A DNA stretch of 64,000 nucleotides, from contig CM041465.1 in the NCBI GenBank assembly GCA_023213395.1, forward strand, positions 225,687,741 through 225,751,740. The letters run 5' to 3'. A program made the position numbers and the translations under genes. How positions within the stretch are numbered: position 1 is the stretch's first letter; the number at the start of each line of letters is the position of its first letter. This document shows positions 21,418-34,746 of the stretch, piece by piece. The notes beneath the pieces were generated by a model, which was given only the letters and a program-made list of their open reading frames with translations, did no database searches and was not told where the DNA came from. Origin of the DNA: Cycas panzhihuaensis (Eukaryota > Cycadophyta).

Positions 21418-22639
21418 CTATCCCACTAGTGTTACTAGTTATTAATCCTTTAGTATTTTACCCTCTAGTAATACTTATTCATTAATTGGTTAGTTTAGTT
21501 TATATATCAAATTAGTTTGGCATTCCAAATGCTTTAATTGAATGTAAAAAACTAATCTCTATTATGGATAAATTAAACTTTGTTGTTGTAAATCAACTCT
21601 TTTGTGGATTGATTATTATAGTATCATAAATAGGATTTGTTCCAATCAAGCCATTGTAGTTTGTAAATTCAACTCCATCTCTAATCTAAACTTTGTGTAC
21701 AAGCCAGAAATCATTATTGATTCACTTGGTTATAAATCATAGAGCGTAAATATTTATTGCCAATGGAACTATTACACGTAAATCAATCACTTTATCGATA
21801 AGCCAACTAATGATATTTGTCATAAAATTGAACATTCTCTAGTTTGTAACCACATTCTTCATAAAATTAAGTCGTTCTTTAATTCTTGGAGGTTGCAATT
21901 TTATTCCTTTCTAAACTTCCTTTAACATTAATTCTTCTATGTATCCTTGCTCAAAATATATTGACATTTTTTATTTAAGATTTCACTGCCTTTTTTTTTG
22001 TCGTGAAGAAATATTTTTAATATCCACTCTTTTATCTTCAATTCTTCTCAATTTTCTCTTGGTTCTTAGTTTTACTGACATGTCCAATGCTTGGTAGTTG
22101 AATTTTGGATTTGACTCCCTCTTATTTCATTACTTGGTTTTCATAGAACATAAAAAATTTGACATGTATTAAATGCCCATCTTCCTTTATTGTCTAGTTG
22201 AAGTTGCCCCTATATCTTTCCAATCTCCACCATTAACAATACATTATGATCTTGTCTTATTTTTTAAAAACTAGCTAGCCCTATAGCTTTCCAATTTCTA
22301 CCATTCATAATATATGGTGATCTTGTCATTTTCTAAAAAAATCTCTCTCTTTTTTGCAATTAAAGTTTATGTTTGTTGTTGTTAACTAGTGCATAGTAAT
22401 GTGCCATCCTCATTTTTAAATTAAACCAACCTATGCCAATTGATTTTATCCATGGTATATGATTTAATCATCCCATTTTAAAATTTTCAAGTTATATGTT
22501 AAACTTGTTATTATATTTAAGTGCCATATCACCTTTGGGAATATGATGAGTATAATTATTTCATCCTATTATTTTTCTACCACTACATTCTATAATGCTT
22601 ATCATTCACTTTTTTTCTACTCACTGAGTCATTTTTATA

Positions 22640-24200
22640 AAGGGTTATGTTCTCTTGTTTGTATCACATTCACTCATCTAAGTTGTTATAGCAATTTTCA
22701 AGCTTAGTATTTGATTGTCAAAAGAGATAATTGCTTCTAAACCATAAACAAATTGAAACGATGTTTGATTCATGGGATTATTTGTATGTGGTATGGGATA
22801 TCGATATTTTTCCACCTAATTGGATTAGTCATCTTCATTAATTTTCCTTAATACTTTTTTGATAAACTTGTTTTAACTTCTAATTTGTCTATATACTCTT
22901 AAGTAATATGGAGTGGATTTGTAATGAATAATCTTAAATTCCATACTAAGATGGTGTACTAACTTGTTGAGCATAGAGCTACTTTAGTCATTAATTAATT
23001 TTGTAGCGTATTCAAATCAAATAATGACCATTTCATATAAAAAGCAAATAGTGTTTTGTGAATCTAAATTCTATAGTATTTGTGATTTTGCCCATTGGGT
23101 TAAATAATTTATGTCCACCAAATTATATAATGTTTTTTACCTTTATTATGTTGGTTTAATGAGTTTAGCAAAATTAAATACCTATTCCTCAATGGGTGTT
23201 GGGGGTAATATGGGAGTTAGGAGGTAATAAATTTTTAACAGATAGTTTCCTAACTCTTTGACAATAGCCATAAATTTTAGTCTCATCTCTCTTTGTCAAT
23301 AAACAATATAAGCAACCATAGTCTTGCATGGAAGATTTTGCATGTTAATGTACCACTTGCAATACGTCCCAATTATTGTTCCTTTATGTACCTAAATTTT
23401 GAGTCACCTCATATTCTAACATACTTAAACATATAATGTTTTTTGGTCCCATATTATATAAATTCACTTGAATTAATTATGATAGGTGTGTTTTCTTTAT
23501 CCCTTTGCTTTATTTAATTTTATTCAATTTGAGTTGTGCGGTCTTAGTGGCTAAATAGTCAATAATCCCTATACATCATTCTAGAATCACATCAATGTTG
23601 AATGATTTGGCATATAGAAAATTATCATTATTACTAATGGCAATACCACTAATACCTAGCAATTAATTAAGAATCACTTGAACTTTTCTTAGATAAGCAA
23701 TGATTTTCAATGAAAATTCCTAAAATAATAATAAGTATTCGTTAATCATTCATTAGAATAAAAGTTTGTTGATTAAATACATCAAGACTTGGTGATCAAT
23801 ATAAAATTGAATGGGTTAGATAATAAATTATATTGAAAATTTTATAAGGGGTAAATCATATCCAACCTTTCTCATTTCATTATGGCACAGTTATGTTTGA
23901 TTGTTGTTAGTTTATTACTATAAAAATGAATTGGGAATTATTTTGAAGGATGTGAGTTGTGGGCATATTTCTTAATATTTTTTATTAAGATCTTGTCATA
24001 TCCAAAACACCTTTAATTTATGTAGGCATAACAAGTATGGTGCATCCCATGATGACTTCTACTTTGGTGGGGTCTATTAACATATATTCCTTTATTATAA
24101 TATGCCCTAAGAAAAGTTTCAACTGATGTCATGAAGTTATATTTTTTGGGATTACTCACTGCTCCATCATACCTTTAAAACTCTTGTAGATTTTTAAAAT
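22640..24200 (-). pseudogene. Decayed gypsy pol (Tat-like): RT end, RNase H, integrase
   Basis: Reading the minus strand from 24200 downward: KVEVIMGCTI then IKGVLDMTRS (RT/connection, cf. LxGFLGxTxYYR), then QFYIDHQVLMYLINK and EFSLKII (RNase H, cf. FYVDHQALxYLVNK and EFDFTI), and NNDNFLYAKSFN (cf. the DAxLF segment). Integrase follows: NTIEFRFTKHYL, NPLHITLKS, KINED and NPMNQTSFQFVYGLEAI, which matches the Tat-lineage motif TxFxLVYGxEAI. Stops and frameshifts occur every few codons. The lineage rests on these motif resemblances only. It is probably the oldest recognisable pol in the window. Confidence 0.72.
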
Positions 24201-25384
24201 GATTCTCTAGTATAACCCCCCTTAGAGTAACATTTAAATTTCACAAGGACTTATCTACAATAGTAATTATGTATTTACCACATGAATTGAGAGTACAAAT
24301 AAGTTAAATTTACATGAAGTAACTAGATTATATAGTATGATAGGGCAATTGCCATCCACACAACATATAAGTATAATGCAGAACTAGGAATATTTCTATT
24401 AAGAATATGGACTTGGATCATAACCAAAGTCATACATCCATAGGAGGAATAATCATCCATAGTCACATCATGTAAATGGAGATGTGAGTTGAAGGACACA
24501 GGTATTCCAATAAGCCACTGCAGATTCAAATGTTGCCAGGTGAATTCAAGGATGAAACAAATTGAGAAGAAGATGCAGACGAGTTATGCTCTGAAACGAA
24601 CTGCCAGGCTGACATTCCTGCACTTTTAAGTACTCCCAATAGAAGAGGCACACTAAATATACAGACGTATTGACCCCCGAGTCATCGCCTAGCTACCTGG
24701 GCAACTTTCTGTTGTACAAAGTTCATTGACCAATTACAAAGATTCATTCACTTTACGGTCCACCGGATCTTTGTATGTGAGTATTGAGAAGATCTCATTG
24801 GTCGGTCTTCATTCATTGCTGCGTTTGTCGAAAACCCACCATTCACCTATAATCTGTTGTTCTGTGTGTGTCGCTATGCAGTCCACATGTTGATCACATA
24901 TATCGTGAAAATTGCCCTACCCACCAACAATCAGGCATCTCCGTAGTTGTTGTCGTGAGATCACCAATGGTTCTATTGATCGTAGACAATTTTTTTTTTG
25001 CACACGGTCATTACGGTTCACCCTAAATTATAAAAATAGTAAATTCAACGGTTTGGAAACTCTTGGCCAAATTTTTTTCTTTTTCAAAAGCTACAAGTGA
25101 TTTAATTATTTTGGATAAAAAATAAAGGTCTGTATCTCCCTTCTTGTGAGCGGTTGGTTACATAGGAATCTATAGGGTGACGAGGGGCTGGAATTTTAAA
25201 CCTAAAATTTTAACATATATTTAAGATATTTTTAGCCATAACTTTTGTTACATATATTAAAATTCAATTCTATTTGAATCATTAGAATCTTGATTTAGAA
25301 TTTTTTATTTTAAATTATTGGATGGTATGTTTTGATGAATATTTGTAGTAAAATATTTAATTTGGAGGTTATCTTTATTAATAG
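24201..25384. other. Non-repetitive, less AT-rich patch, function unknown
   Basis: From about 24320 to 25020 the sequence has markedly more G and C than its surroundings, few long A/T runs and no retroelement motif. Open frames here (68 codons minus at 24323-24529; 62 codons plus at 24912-25100) match nothing I recognise. It could be gene flank, an exon remnant or a DNA transposon. I see no splice-coherent gene. Confidence 0.4.
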
Positions 25385-25860
25385 AGTTTTAAAAGGCAAT
25401 CATGAAGAATCATACAAAAATTCTTATTTTCATTAAGGGTAGAGAAGTTTGATTCACAGATTGGATAGATAAAATTAAAATAAGTCTTAAAACCTCACCC
25501 TAAGCGTTAAAAAAAAATGGTTTAATTATTAAGCCATAGCTAGATGGAATGGCTTATGAGTGGACATCTAATGCAGTTTCTTATTAAATTGATTGGATAA
25601 CTTTCTAAAGATGTTTCTTACATAGGATTAATGAAAAAATTAGGGAGTGGCAAAATGAGCATATACATTATTACAATAATGGTAATACTTTCACAAGTTT
25701 CAAGAAAAAATATTAAGAAGAAGACGAGAAAAAGAGCCAGTAAGAAGTCATGTCAAGAGCACAAGATATGGTACAAAATTTGATAACAAAACTGGAAGCC
25801 TTATAAGAAAAAGCAATGGATTAGGAAGAAAAAAGGGAAGAACCAACTAAGTAGATTGAA
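25385..25860 (+). pseudogene. Gag fragment of a gypsy element, plus strand
   Basis: The plus strand reads FTDWIDKIKISLKTSP, then after a stop ALKKNGLIIKP, LDGMAYEWTSN and RINEKIREWQNEHIHYYNN. This is the Retrotrans_gag core (WxxxxExxFxx, LxGxAxxWW, FxxRFxxxIREWE). Stops replace several codons. A Lys/Glu-rich tail follows (SRAQDMVQNLITKLEAL). No protease or pol could be traced downstream. Confidence 0.68.
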
Positions 25861-28800
25861 GAACAACCTATCAAGGAGCCTATCGGTGAGTAATATAAAC
25901 ACATGGGGATCAAACAAAGTATCACCTACCAGTGAGCAACCTAAAAAAAAAATTGAGACACAAGATATCTCTGAAAGGGTACTTGCTTTAAATTCTTATT
26001 TTATTTTACACTTATCTATTTCTTTTGACAACTTCCTTAATCATCTTAAATTTTCAAGCTCTATAACCTAACAAAACCCCTCATTCCTTAACTCAACAAA
26101 GTCGTATAATTGAATTAAAACTTGAAACCATCAAATTGCATCTCCTAATAGGCCAAATGCTTATTCTACTTGAGATACCTCATCACATCTATTTTCCTAA
26201 AAAATCTCTTATTTACCATTCTCCTATTTCCCAATTTCTATTATCCTTTCAATAAGTTTCATTCCCTAGTTTTATCATTGTACACCCCTTCTATAAAGCA
26301 TTGACTCTTTTCCCTATACATCTCAACTCACTTTACCACCAACCTTCTTACCTATCAACATGTTTTTCCCTTAGCCCTTTATATTACTCTATATATCACC
26401 TTTGCATGCCCATATTAAACCTCTTTTCCATAAGAAATAATTAACCCTTATCCCCTACTCATCCCCTCTAAATTCCTCATACCTTAAGCTCACTCATAGA
26501 TCCAAATTTGTGTGTCTTTCATTCTATATATCATAATCCTCTTGTTTATTCCTTATTTAGCCTACAATTCATATATCCCATTTCCCAATCAAATTCCCAT
26601 ATATACTACCTCCCAATTTTCCCCCTAATGCAACTCATCAATACCTTTTATCCCCCATATTTTTTACTTTTCTCTCCTTGATATGTATCTATATAAAACT
26701 TCTATCATATCCTCATTCCCTCATTTATTATCTTTTTCCTATTACCTCATCATGTATCACTCCTTAATCTTGCTTGTACCATATACCAATCATGTTTATT
26801 GATCAGACCCACCCTTTAAAATCTATTTCTTATGTTCTTACCTATGATTACAAAATGTTTTTTATCCTTCTCATCATCCCCTTTCTAAATCTTACCTCCT
26901 GCATCTAATATGTCTTACCAATCTCACATTTACTCTCATCCTCCATAGATTACACTCATATAATTATTCACCCTAATCTATTGTCACCATTATCCCCCTA
27001 CACCACATATTCTCCTCATATCCTAAGGCTGTTTTCTCACCCTTCAATCTTTATATGTTCCCCTTATATATGTCATGTTGATCTTATGTATTGTGCAACT
27101 CATACCTTTCATCACCTTTCTATAGATCTCCCATATTGCTCACAAGGTAAACTCCAACAAAACTTATCTTACCACTCTTACTCTCTAACTCATTATTCTT
27201 AGAATGTCCTGCATTAACTTCCTTAATATCATTTTTATAGTCCATATTTTTCCTTTGCATTCCATCATTTCCCCTTGAAAGATAACTATAAGAAGACACA
27301 ATGTACAAACAAAAGATAGGACCTCAATTAAGTTAAAATTAGAATACACTAGTCCCAAGTTCGTTCAAGTATAGAGTTTTGTACAAAGGCATCTTAAACG
27401 AGGCACTATCACAAACATAAAAAGGATATATGTGGGTTGCTTTGAGAAGATGAAACAAAGGTGAACTAAATGCCTATGATATTTTTCCCTTAACATGCGG
27501 TAGGTTGAAGACATATATTGTCTTTGTCACACTTATGGGTAACATTGTGCAAGGAAGTACATGCTCTAGGTTTACAAATTAAAAGGTAATAATATTTTAA
27601 GAACAAAGTATTTTCTAAAGAAGGGAGGGATTGCAATAATCCTAAAACTAATGATAGAAGACAATATTTTTTATTATGAAGTCAATTTTTTTATAAGGGT
27701 CTATTTTGGCACATATAAATAACGGAGACCCCTAACTCATTATGTATGATATTTTTTATGAATATTTGAATATGGAACTTTGGTGCTTAACACCTACCAA
27801 ATCACAATTATTATCCGTTATGATCTATTATTCTATCATCTCTTGTTGATTATCTGAGTTACTACTAAATACTTATCTTGGGATCGTTATAGTTCACCTC
27901 ATATAAAAGAGGTCAAAGGATATTTGCATTGGACGTTAAGATAAACTTGACTGGCTCTTATGATGTATGAAATATGCAATGATATTAATCAATCGATTAA
28001 GGGAGAGGCACCCATTTCTAGATTTTACAACTAAGACACTAAATTTAGAAGTATAATCCTCATCCATGTCTACTAAGTAAATTTGAATAATGAGTACATA
28101 AAATAGCTATATACTATTATAAAAATGACTTTGAGTCTTATCATGGGCCTAACATATTTACATGCTATCTAATTCATATCTCCATTAGGCTTTGAGTACC
28201 CTTAAGCTAATTTTATCACTCCACATGATATTTATAAGAAGGCACCTCTATTATGGCTACCTTAACTAATATTCCATGCCATGTCCAATGAAAAAAAATC
28301 ATGGGTTACCTCTCCATGTTAAACATTATATTATCTAAATTTAATTGGGCTCACTAGTCTTGCTAATAGTGGTGGTTGATTATTCTAGTGTATTTTATTC
28401 TAAATAGCCTTCTCTATGTTGGTTAATGGTTATTTTCATTAACTTGAAGTAATAAAATGATGTTAAAATCAATTAAACCTGTAATAATTATCCATTGGCT
28501 ATCATTAGCATTAGTGAAACTGTTTTTACATTCATACTTACTTGATGGCACCAAGCTCTAACATGAGTAACACTATTGGTTGGTTAGGATTATGATATGT
28601 AGGCACACCATAATTGACATCATCTTCATGATTGACATCTTAACTAGATATAGCATAAGAGAAACGATAATCCTCTTAGAACAAACCCACTATGAACTTT
28701 CAATCAATGAAGAGAATTCTCTATCCTTAACATACTTACAAAACATCCATTTCTACTATATATGATGGAGGGGATGTCATAATATTAGGACATTATAATT

Positions 28801-29239
28801 AACTAGTAAAGTGTCCTTATTCATCACCTATAAGGCTCTTTGTGATAGTGGTGTTATTGTTCATTAGCTACACGAATGTCCTCAAACCTTCTAAAGTTAG
28901 ATAAATGACACTTAAGATTAGAATTGAAGTAATGGGGCTTATAGTTACTAGAAATAGGTGCTAATAAATAAATGTATTATTAAATATAAATAAAGAAAGA
29001 TGTTAAGAGTTTTTAAAATGCAGCCATAAATCATGATATCTCAAAACCATTAATATACAAGGCAAATAACTATCTTATTAATAATATAGTATGTATAAAA
29101 AGGAAGCTCAATTGCAAATGACAATTTTAGCCTACCATTCTTCCTACTATCCCTTAAGGTTACCTGCTAACTTTAATCATGATGTTTTCATAGTATTTCT
29201 TCCAAAGGCTAATTGACCATGCCTTCTTTATTTATCCTC
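25861..29239. other. AT-rich stretch without recognised genes
   Basis: The first part (26050-27230) is strongly pyrimidine-biased and is listed separately. Near 27610-27640, AAAGAAGGGAGGGATT looks like a polypurine tract followed by a possible LTR start, and GGAGGGGATGTC at 28767-28778 is similar. Neither has a partner that I can find. Short plus-strand frames (27 kb, 28.6 kb) show no domain. Confidence 0.45.
26050..27230. other. Pyrimidine-rich, G-poor block
   Basis: For about 1.2 kb the plus strand is dominated by T and C with very few G, in runs such as TTCTCCTATTTCCCAATTTC. The flanks do not share this bias. No exact repeat unit is evident. Such a strand bias may reflect an old polypyrimidine or simple-repeat expansion or a biased LTR. 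Confidence 0.7.
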
Positions 29240-29683
29240 TCTCTTTTTAGCCATATTATGGTTGACGTCTTTTTTTTATTTTATTCTGTCTTTTATTAGC
29301 TTCAAAGCCTTCTATTATGATCATTTTTGCTTCTATATAAAGGATGTGTAGCCCTAATTTTGATCATCACAGTAGAAGAATTATAGGAGCTCTTAAGTTA
29401 CATTCCTAATTAGGATATTGTGGGTGGTCACCTTACCTTGAAGAGGGTACATTTTTGTGATACTCATCATTGTAAATACTTGAACAATTTTTTGTACATA
29501 ATATTGAGCTATTGTGGTTATTTTTTATTATCAGTATATTTTTATAAATGCATGAGATCTATTTCCTATTGGTAAATAATTATCATAATATTACATGGTA
29601 TATCTAGAATTTTCTCTACAAAACTAACATAAATCAATGTGAATTTAGTTTATTAGGTGTGAATCTCTACTAGATTCTCATAA
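29240..29683 (+). repeat. Probable 5' LTR end of an unidentified LTR element
   Basis: A TATA box (TATATAA, 29334-29340) is followed after about 350 bp by a PBS. The block ends ..TTCTCATAAG before the PBS. The LTR start is not fixed; TGTCATAATATT at about 28774 after a purine-rich run is one option. No partner LTR was found. Confidence 0.5.
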
Positions 29684-29684
29684 G

Positions 29685-29696
29685 TGGTATCAAAGC
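29685..29696 (+). promoter_or_regulatory. Primer-binding site, plus strand
   Basis: TGGTATCAAAGC matches the initiator tRNA-Met PBS at 11 of 12 bases. The same variant is used by the copia elements at 39525 and 61718, so this is a real PBS form. Confidence 0.75.
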
Positions 29697-30082
29697 TTCG
29701 TTATTAAGGCCAAAAAATTTGGGAAAAAAGTAAGTCAATGATTAAACTTTTGATTTTAATACTTATATTTCCTATTTTTTCCATCAAAAGACATATCTTT
29801 TCACTTAGAATTCTAATTTTTCTATTAGAAATTAGATTTATTCACTCAAAAAAATCAAATTTAATAGTAAAAAAAAATGATTTCTATCATAAGAATTCAA
29901 ATATTTTATTATTGAAAGATAGATATATGTTATCAAAAATTAGAAAATTATTAATCAAAGTCAAATTTTAGTAACCAACTAAATCTTATTTCTATGGTCT
30001 AGAAATAAATTCCAGTAAATTGAAAAATAAAAAATAGTGATAAGAAAACATATTCTAGCTATTAAGAAACTATTATTCAGTA

Positions 30083-30640
30083 GTGAATGAAGTTAACTTG
30101 TTAACAAGGAGAAATAGAGATACTATGGTACTTAAAACATGGGCATTTATTTTTCTAAGAATGGAATTAAGGTTAAGCAAGATGGTGAACCAATCATCAT
30201 TATTAATAGAGAATGTTAACAAAAGTGTAGACATTGTAAACAGCCAAATGATTAAAAAGCACAATGAGTTAAGGAATGAAGTAGCACAAGGATTCAAAGA
30301 ATTCTATAAACAGCTAATTAACATGACTAAAGCCTTGCAAGCAAAGTGAATAATAAATATGGCCAAGTTTGATGAGAATAATTAGGACAGAGAAATCTCC
30401 CACCATGAAGATAAAACTTACCACAATGATGAGGAGCGAGATGAGAGAATTACACCTAGATCTAATTGTGATCTTAAGAACTCTAAATTCCATTAAGAAA
30501 GAATTGGTCCACATAAGTCGAGAGATATTTGAAGTTAGATCATATAGATAGCTTTATATTTGCTTTAGTGATAGAAAGGTCCTTGAAAAATACTCAATCA
30601 ATTCACAAATAACCTCTCCTAAAAGTGGGCATAAATGTGC
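30083..30640 (+). pseudogene. Possible gag N-terminus of the element starting at the 29685 PBS
   Basis: An 88-codon open frame (30083-30349) is polar and predicted helical (MVNQSSLLIENVNKSVDIVN, HNELRNEVAQGFKEFYKQL), like the coiled-coil N-terminus of many LTR gags. A frame after it reads HNDEERDERI and PRSNCDLKNSKF, faintly like the PRxKxDLPxF start of a gag core. No zinc knuckle or pol follows. The position 390 bp after a PBS supports the call; the sequence itself is only suggestive. Confidence 0.38.
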
Positions 30641-32668
30641 ATGTCGATTAGATGAAGGCGTAAAAATTAGAATCCTAACTAAAAGAGAAACAAACAAATA
30701 AATAGATTAAATTAAACCAAGAAGACATGAAATAAGAAACTAAATAGTATATGAAGCATCCTAATCATGATCCTAAAAAATAGACATAGATAGTAGCAAA
30801 TTGGCTAAACCAAGCATGAGGTAACTAGACCATAGTTCACACTTGATCTAGTGACCAAATTGTTGGGGACTCCTGCCAATTAAGGCTACCCACACCCATC
30901 TACTTCATAAAAGGTTGAAAGGAAGAATGAAGCACCGTCTAATTCTAGAGACATAAGACTAGCTCAGTTATTGAAGTGAACTAATCCTTCCTAAGGAAAA
31001 ATAACACTAAAAAAGAGAATGGAGGGAAAGTTGATTTAAGGGCATAAGGATAGATAGCTCACAAAAGCTAGCTAATCCCTCTTATAATGCAAACCATTTT
31101 AGGAAAAGAAATATAAAAAGAAAAAAAATCAAAACATATAGTTTCAAAATTTAAATATGATTTAGAATTAAAATAGGTAAGCATATACTAATTAACCATA
31201 AAATTAAGTAATCTAAAATGTATAAGAAAATAAGTAAACCAACATGCATAAGCAGGAAAAAAAAAGGAAAATAGAATCTTTACTTACACATGCATCTTTT
31301 TCTTACTTAAGAATTGAAAACATAATTTCTTTCATTTTTTTTTCAAAAGTATAAAACAAAATTATGAAACAAATAAGCAACCAATCAGTGGGATGAAAAA
31401 ATAAAGCAAGTATATATGGAAGTTACACTCCTCATTTATAGATAAATTTTAATTTAATTTTTAACTCCAATCTCTATTTTTTATTCTATTTTAGTAAACA
31501 CACAAATTAGTTCAAAATTGAAATAACAATATTAAGGAATTGCTAATGAAATCAAAGTGAATAAGCAACTAGAATATCACTCCAAAGAATAAGTAAAAAA
31601 CACCACACCTGAAATGAGCCATCATGTAATTAAACCTTAAACAAATACATCAAATTTAAAGAAATTTTGATAGCATTTCAACTACACCTAAAAAAATTCT
31701 TATGAACTTACAACCTAACAACTCAAAAACCACCAAAAATATGATTTGAAACCTAAATAAAACAAAGCTATAAGTATGTAATTCTTTAAAAAATTAGTAG
31801 TACAATGGTTGTACCCAAGAAATTTTTGAGAAGAAAATATAGTAAGATGTACTAAATCTTGTGGAAGAAGAGACTACACCAAATTTAGTTCATGACAAGT
31901 CTGAAAAAATAAAATGTAAGACATGAGAAATAAAGTAGTTAATTCTCTAAATCTAGTATCAAACCCCTTATAAATCACTCATTAAACTAACAAACACTAA
32001 GTTAGACTTGTAGTAAACTTATTAGAAAGAATAAACTTACATCTAACAATGTCAGAACTAATAAGAAATATAAAAAACAAATTATAAACTATTAAATATA
32101 TAATCACAAAGTTTAAGAAACTGACTAAAACCCTATAATGTATGGTAATGCATAGAAATAAAATAACAAAATAAAAATGATAATAAGCAAATTCATATAA
32201 ATATAAGAAAACCACTAATAATGTTATAATATACAAGTTAGTCAATTTCCATAAATCTCAAATGATAAATAAACAAGATTCAATTATTAGAATTCATTGA
32301 AAATGACCAAAATCATGCAAATATACCTTTTATATCATTTGCCTCTAAATAACCCATGTTATCTTACGCTAAATTACCCCTACATTGATTTTGTGTGAAA
32401 AGGATAAAGTGGGAAATAAAAAAACATAGAAAAACTAGTGGAAAATATGGATGAAAATCAATAAAAATGTAAAATTAATGATGAAATAGTTAGAAACTTA
32501 CAAACAACTAGCTAATAATGCTCAAACGAATGTAAAGTCAGTGGTAAAGTTTTTCAAACAAGATAAACAACCTCTCCATTATTCAATCAAAAGTCAAGTA
32601 GGCTCAATCTCAAATCTGGTAGAGTTTCAATAGCATAACACTTCATAAAAATTATCCAACTCTAAAAA
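30641..32668. other. A-rich non-coding stretch
   Basis: The plus strand is strongly A-rich with few G and C. Long open frames on the minus strand (82 codons at 31997-32245, very hydrophobic) arise from this composition, and I do not call them genes. It ends exactly where the 5' LTR of gypsy C begins. Confidence 0.6.
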
Positions 32669-33624
32669 TGATCCAAGAGGATCTACCATATGTCTACAAG
32701 AGGCAAAAAATGCTAGGCATTGGTACAACTGAAAGAAATAGGGCCAAATGGTGTCAAACTAATATGAAATTTTATGGAAAAGAAACAGACACATCCCACT
32801 ATATGTGTGGAAAAGATGGGATTCTAAAAATGTCATTTGGCTAAATGGAGAGCCTTATTTTACAGAAAATAGCTCCCACAGCCAACAGAAAAATAGCAAA
32901 TACATACTATTATTAAATAAATTCAAATATGGTCAAATGATATCCAAATGAGCTAAAATTTGGATAAAGTAAAGGGGACATGTGTACCTATATGTATACC
33001 AAATTTGAGCCAAATTAGAGTTTGTTATCCTTAGGTACCAAGCCATATCTTTTCAAAATTACATGAATGCCACTTGGACAACATGCATTATGGTTGTTAG
33101 TGGTTATACTTGTATGATTGCTAGTTTTTAAACATGTATTTTGGGTTTCTTTCTATAAATTAAGCCCTCTTGAGCTCATTTATGATGTTGGAGACTTAGT
33201 TCTTGTGTGTGTGTGACACTTGACTTGGGAACATCATTAAGGAAGCACTTGGAGGGTTATGGAGACCATAGAGGAGGCAATTCAACACTTCAAGCATCCA
33301 TTGTAGAGAGTGAGAGCTTTATTGAAGGAGTCTTGGGAGTTTAGAGGCCCATTGTGGTATAATTAGATTATTTATTCCTTGTAACTTGCCTATTCTTTGC
33401 TAGTTATTTTCTTCACCATTAAATGGAGGTTTTTCTAGTTTAATAAAAGTATTACTCTTCTTACCTTAGAGCAATGGAAAGCATGAATGATTTGGTGTAG
33501 AATTTCCTTTTATGGGCTCATTCTTATATTGATGTTATTAAGAAACTTTCACTAACACCCTAGGATCTCAAGGATAAAGGTTGGTAATTGATTTCTTCAC
33601 CAATCACGCTCTACTTTGGGATCA
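32669..33624 (+). repeat. 5' LTR of gypsy C
   Basis: It begins TGATCCAAGAGGATC and ends TTTGGGATCA. TATAAAT at 33154-33160 is a likely TATA box. It aligns along its whole length with 38264-39218, mostly with single-base differences, many of them A/G or C/T. Confidence 0.96.
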
Positions 33625-33630
33625 TGTTTT

Positions 33631-33642
33631 TAGTATCAGAGC
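33631..33642 (+). promoter_or_regulatory. Primer-binding site of gypsy C
   Basis: TAGTATCAGAGC matches the tRNA-Met PBS at 11 of 12 bases and lies six bases inside the 5' LTR. Confidence 0.9.
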
Positions 33643-33651
33643 ATGTGATCT

Positions 33652-34746
33652 TTGTTATGGGGACTTGAATGGTACAGACAAGGAAAGGATACTAAGAGAA
33701 AGGAGAATCTTTTCTTATATTACAATCACCAAGAAGACCAAGAAAGAATCCAAGTACCATGGTTGAAAAAAGAAGATGGAGAAATCAGATTTGAGAAGCT
33801 TAAGAAAAACATAGAAGTTTTGATACAAATAATGACCCAACTTCTACCTCTAGTCAAGGGCAAAGGTAAAGAGAAGGAAGTTGAAGGAGGATCCACAAAT
33901 GACCACAACCATGAAGAGGAAGAGGAGGAAACCTTAAAGCACTCATTTGAAGAAATCAATGGTACTTCATCTCATCAACCTTTCAAGATGGAGGCAAAGT
34001 TGGACATTCCAACTTATGATGTAAAGGTAAATGCTAAAAAGTTGGACCATTGGTTGGATGAACTTAAAACCTACTTCACAATTTATTCTTATAGTAATGC
34101 TCAAAAGCTTTCATTTGCTAGGCTCAAGTTGTACAAATATGCATTAACATGGTGAAATTCATATTTGAAGACTCATGATGTATCTTCTTTTTCTTAGATG
34201 GATTTTAAGAAAGTAATAAAGAAGCAATACTACCCCATTGGTCATGAGGGAGACCAATGGGTCACTTGGCAATATTTATGCCAACAAAGAGGCGTATGTG
34301 TCCAAGATTATACTTCTTTATTTTTCAAGCATGACATGTTACTTGGTATTATTATGGATGAACATAACTCTCTTATGAAATTCATTGGAGGATTACATGA
34401 ATACATAAGAAAGGAACTAAGGCTTTTTAAGGTTCAATCCATTGGAGAAGCAAGTAAAATAGCTATTGCAATAGAAAATAAAAGTAAGAAACCTACATTC
34501 ATGTCTAAAGATTTTGCTTTGACTTCTAATAAGTATGAAAAGAATCCTAAATTGCACTCATTTAAAAGGCAAGAAGTAAAGAAGAAAAGAACTAATTTTG
34601 TTAAAAATTCTAACTATTGTGAGCATTATGATATTAGTGGTCATGTTGTAGCAAAGTGTTGGAATATGCCATCCAAAGCTAAAGCCAAAGCATATCAAGG
34701 ATATGGAATCAAAAAAGAAGGAAAAAATGAAAGAACTACTTTCTGA
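33652..34746 (+). pseudogene. Gag of gypsy C
   Basis: The first frame (33652-34155) has an acidic, Glu-rich stretch, then KLDIPTYDVKVNAKKLDHWL and ELKTYFTIYSYSN, the start of the gag core. It ends at a TGA after ALTW; a second stop (TAG) follows before MDFKKVIKKQYYPIGHEG. The second frame (34198-34746) has RGVCVQDYTSLF, FIGGLHEYIRKELRLFK and the zinc knuckle CEHYDISGHVVAKC, where Tyr (TAT) replaces the second Cys (TGT). The likely original start is not certain because 33652 lies very close to the PBS. Confidence 0.9.

Larger units (their letters stand above)
19396..22640. other. AT-rich stretch with local duplications, no recognised gene
   Basis: No domain is readable in any frame. Two adjacent tandem duplications lie at 20.7-21.4 kb. 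The block 19848-19960 resembles 18580-18690 (CAACAAA, AGCTT, CCACCCTCTT / CTACCCTCTT, TAGG motifs in order), so a dispersed repeat is present twice. The part below 22640 probably includes the 3' end of the decayed gypsy whose integrase starts there. Confidence 0.45.

Noticed and set aside
27610-27640. Possible polypurine tract and LTR start (AAAGAAGGGAGGGATT)
   Set aside because: No matching LTR or PBS partner was found within the window. Purine runs of this size are common here.
31997-32245. 82-codon hydrophobic minus-strand frame that looks like a membrane protein
   Set aside because: It lies in an A-rich desert. Reading A-rich DNA backwards gives Phe/Leu/Ile/Tyr-rich frames by composition alone, and no family or neighbouring exon supports it.
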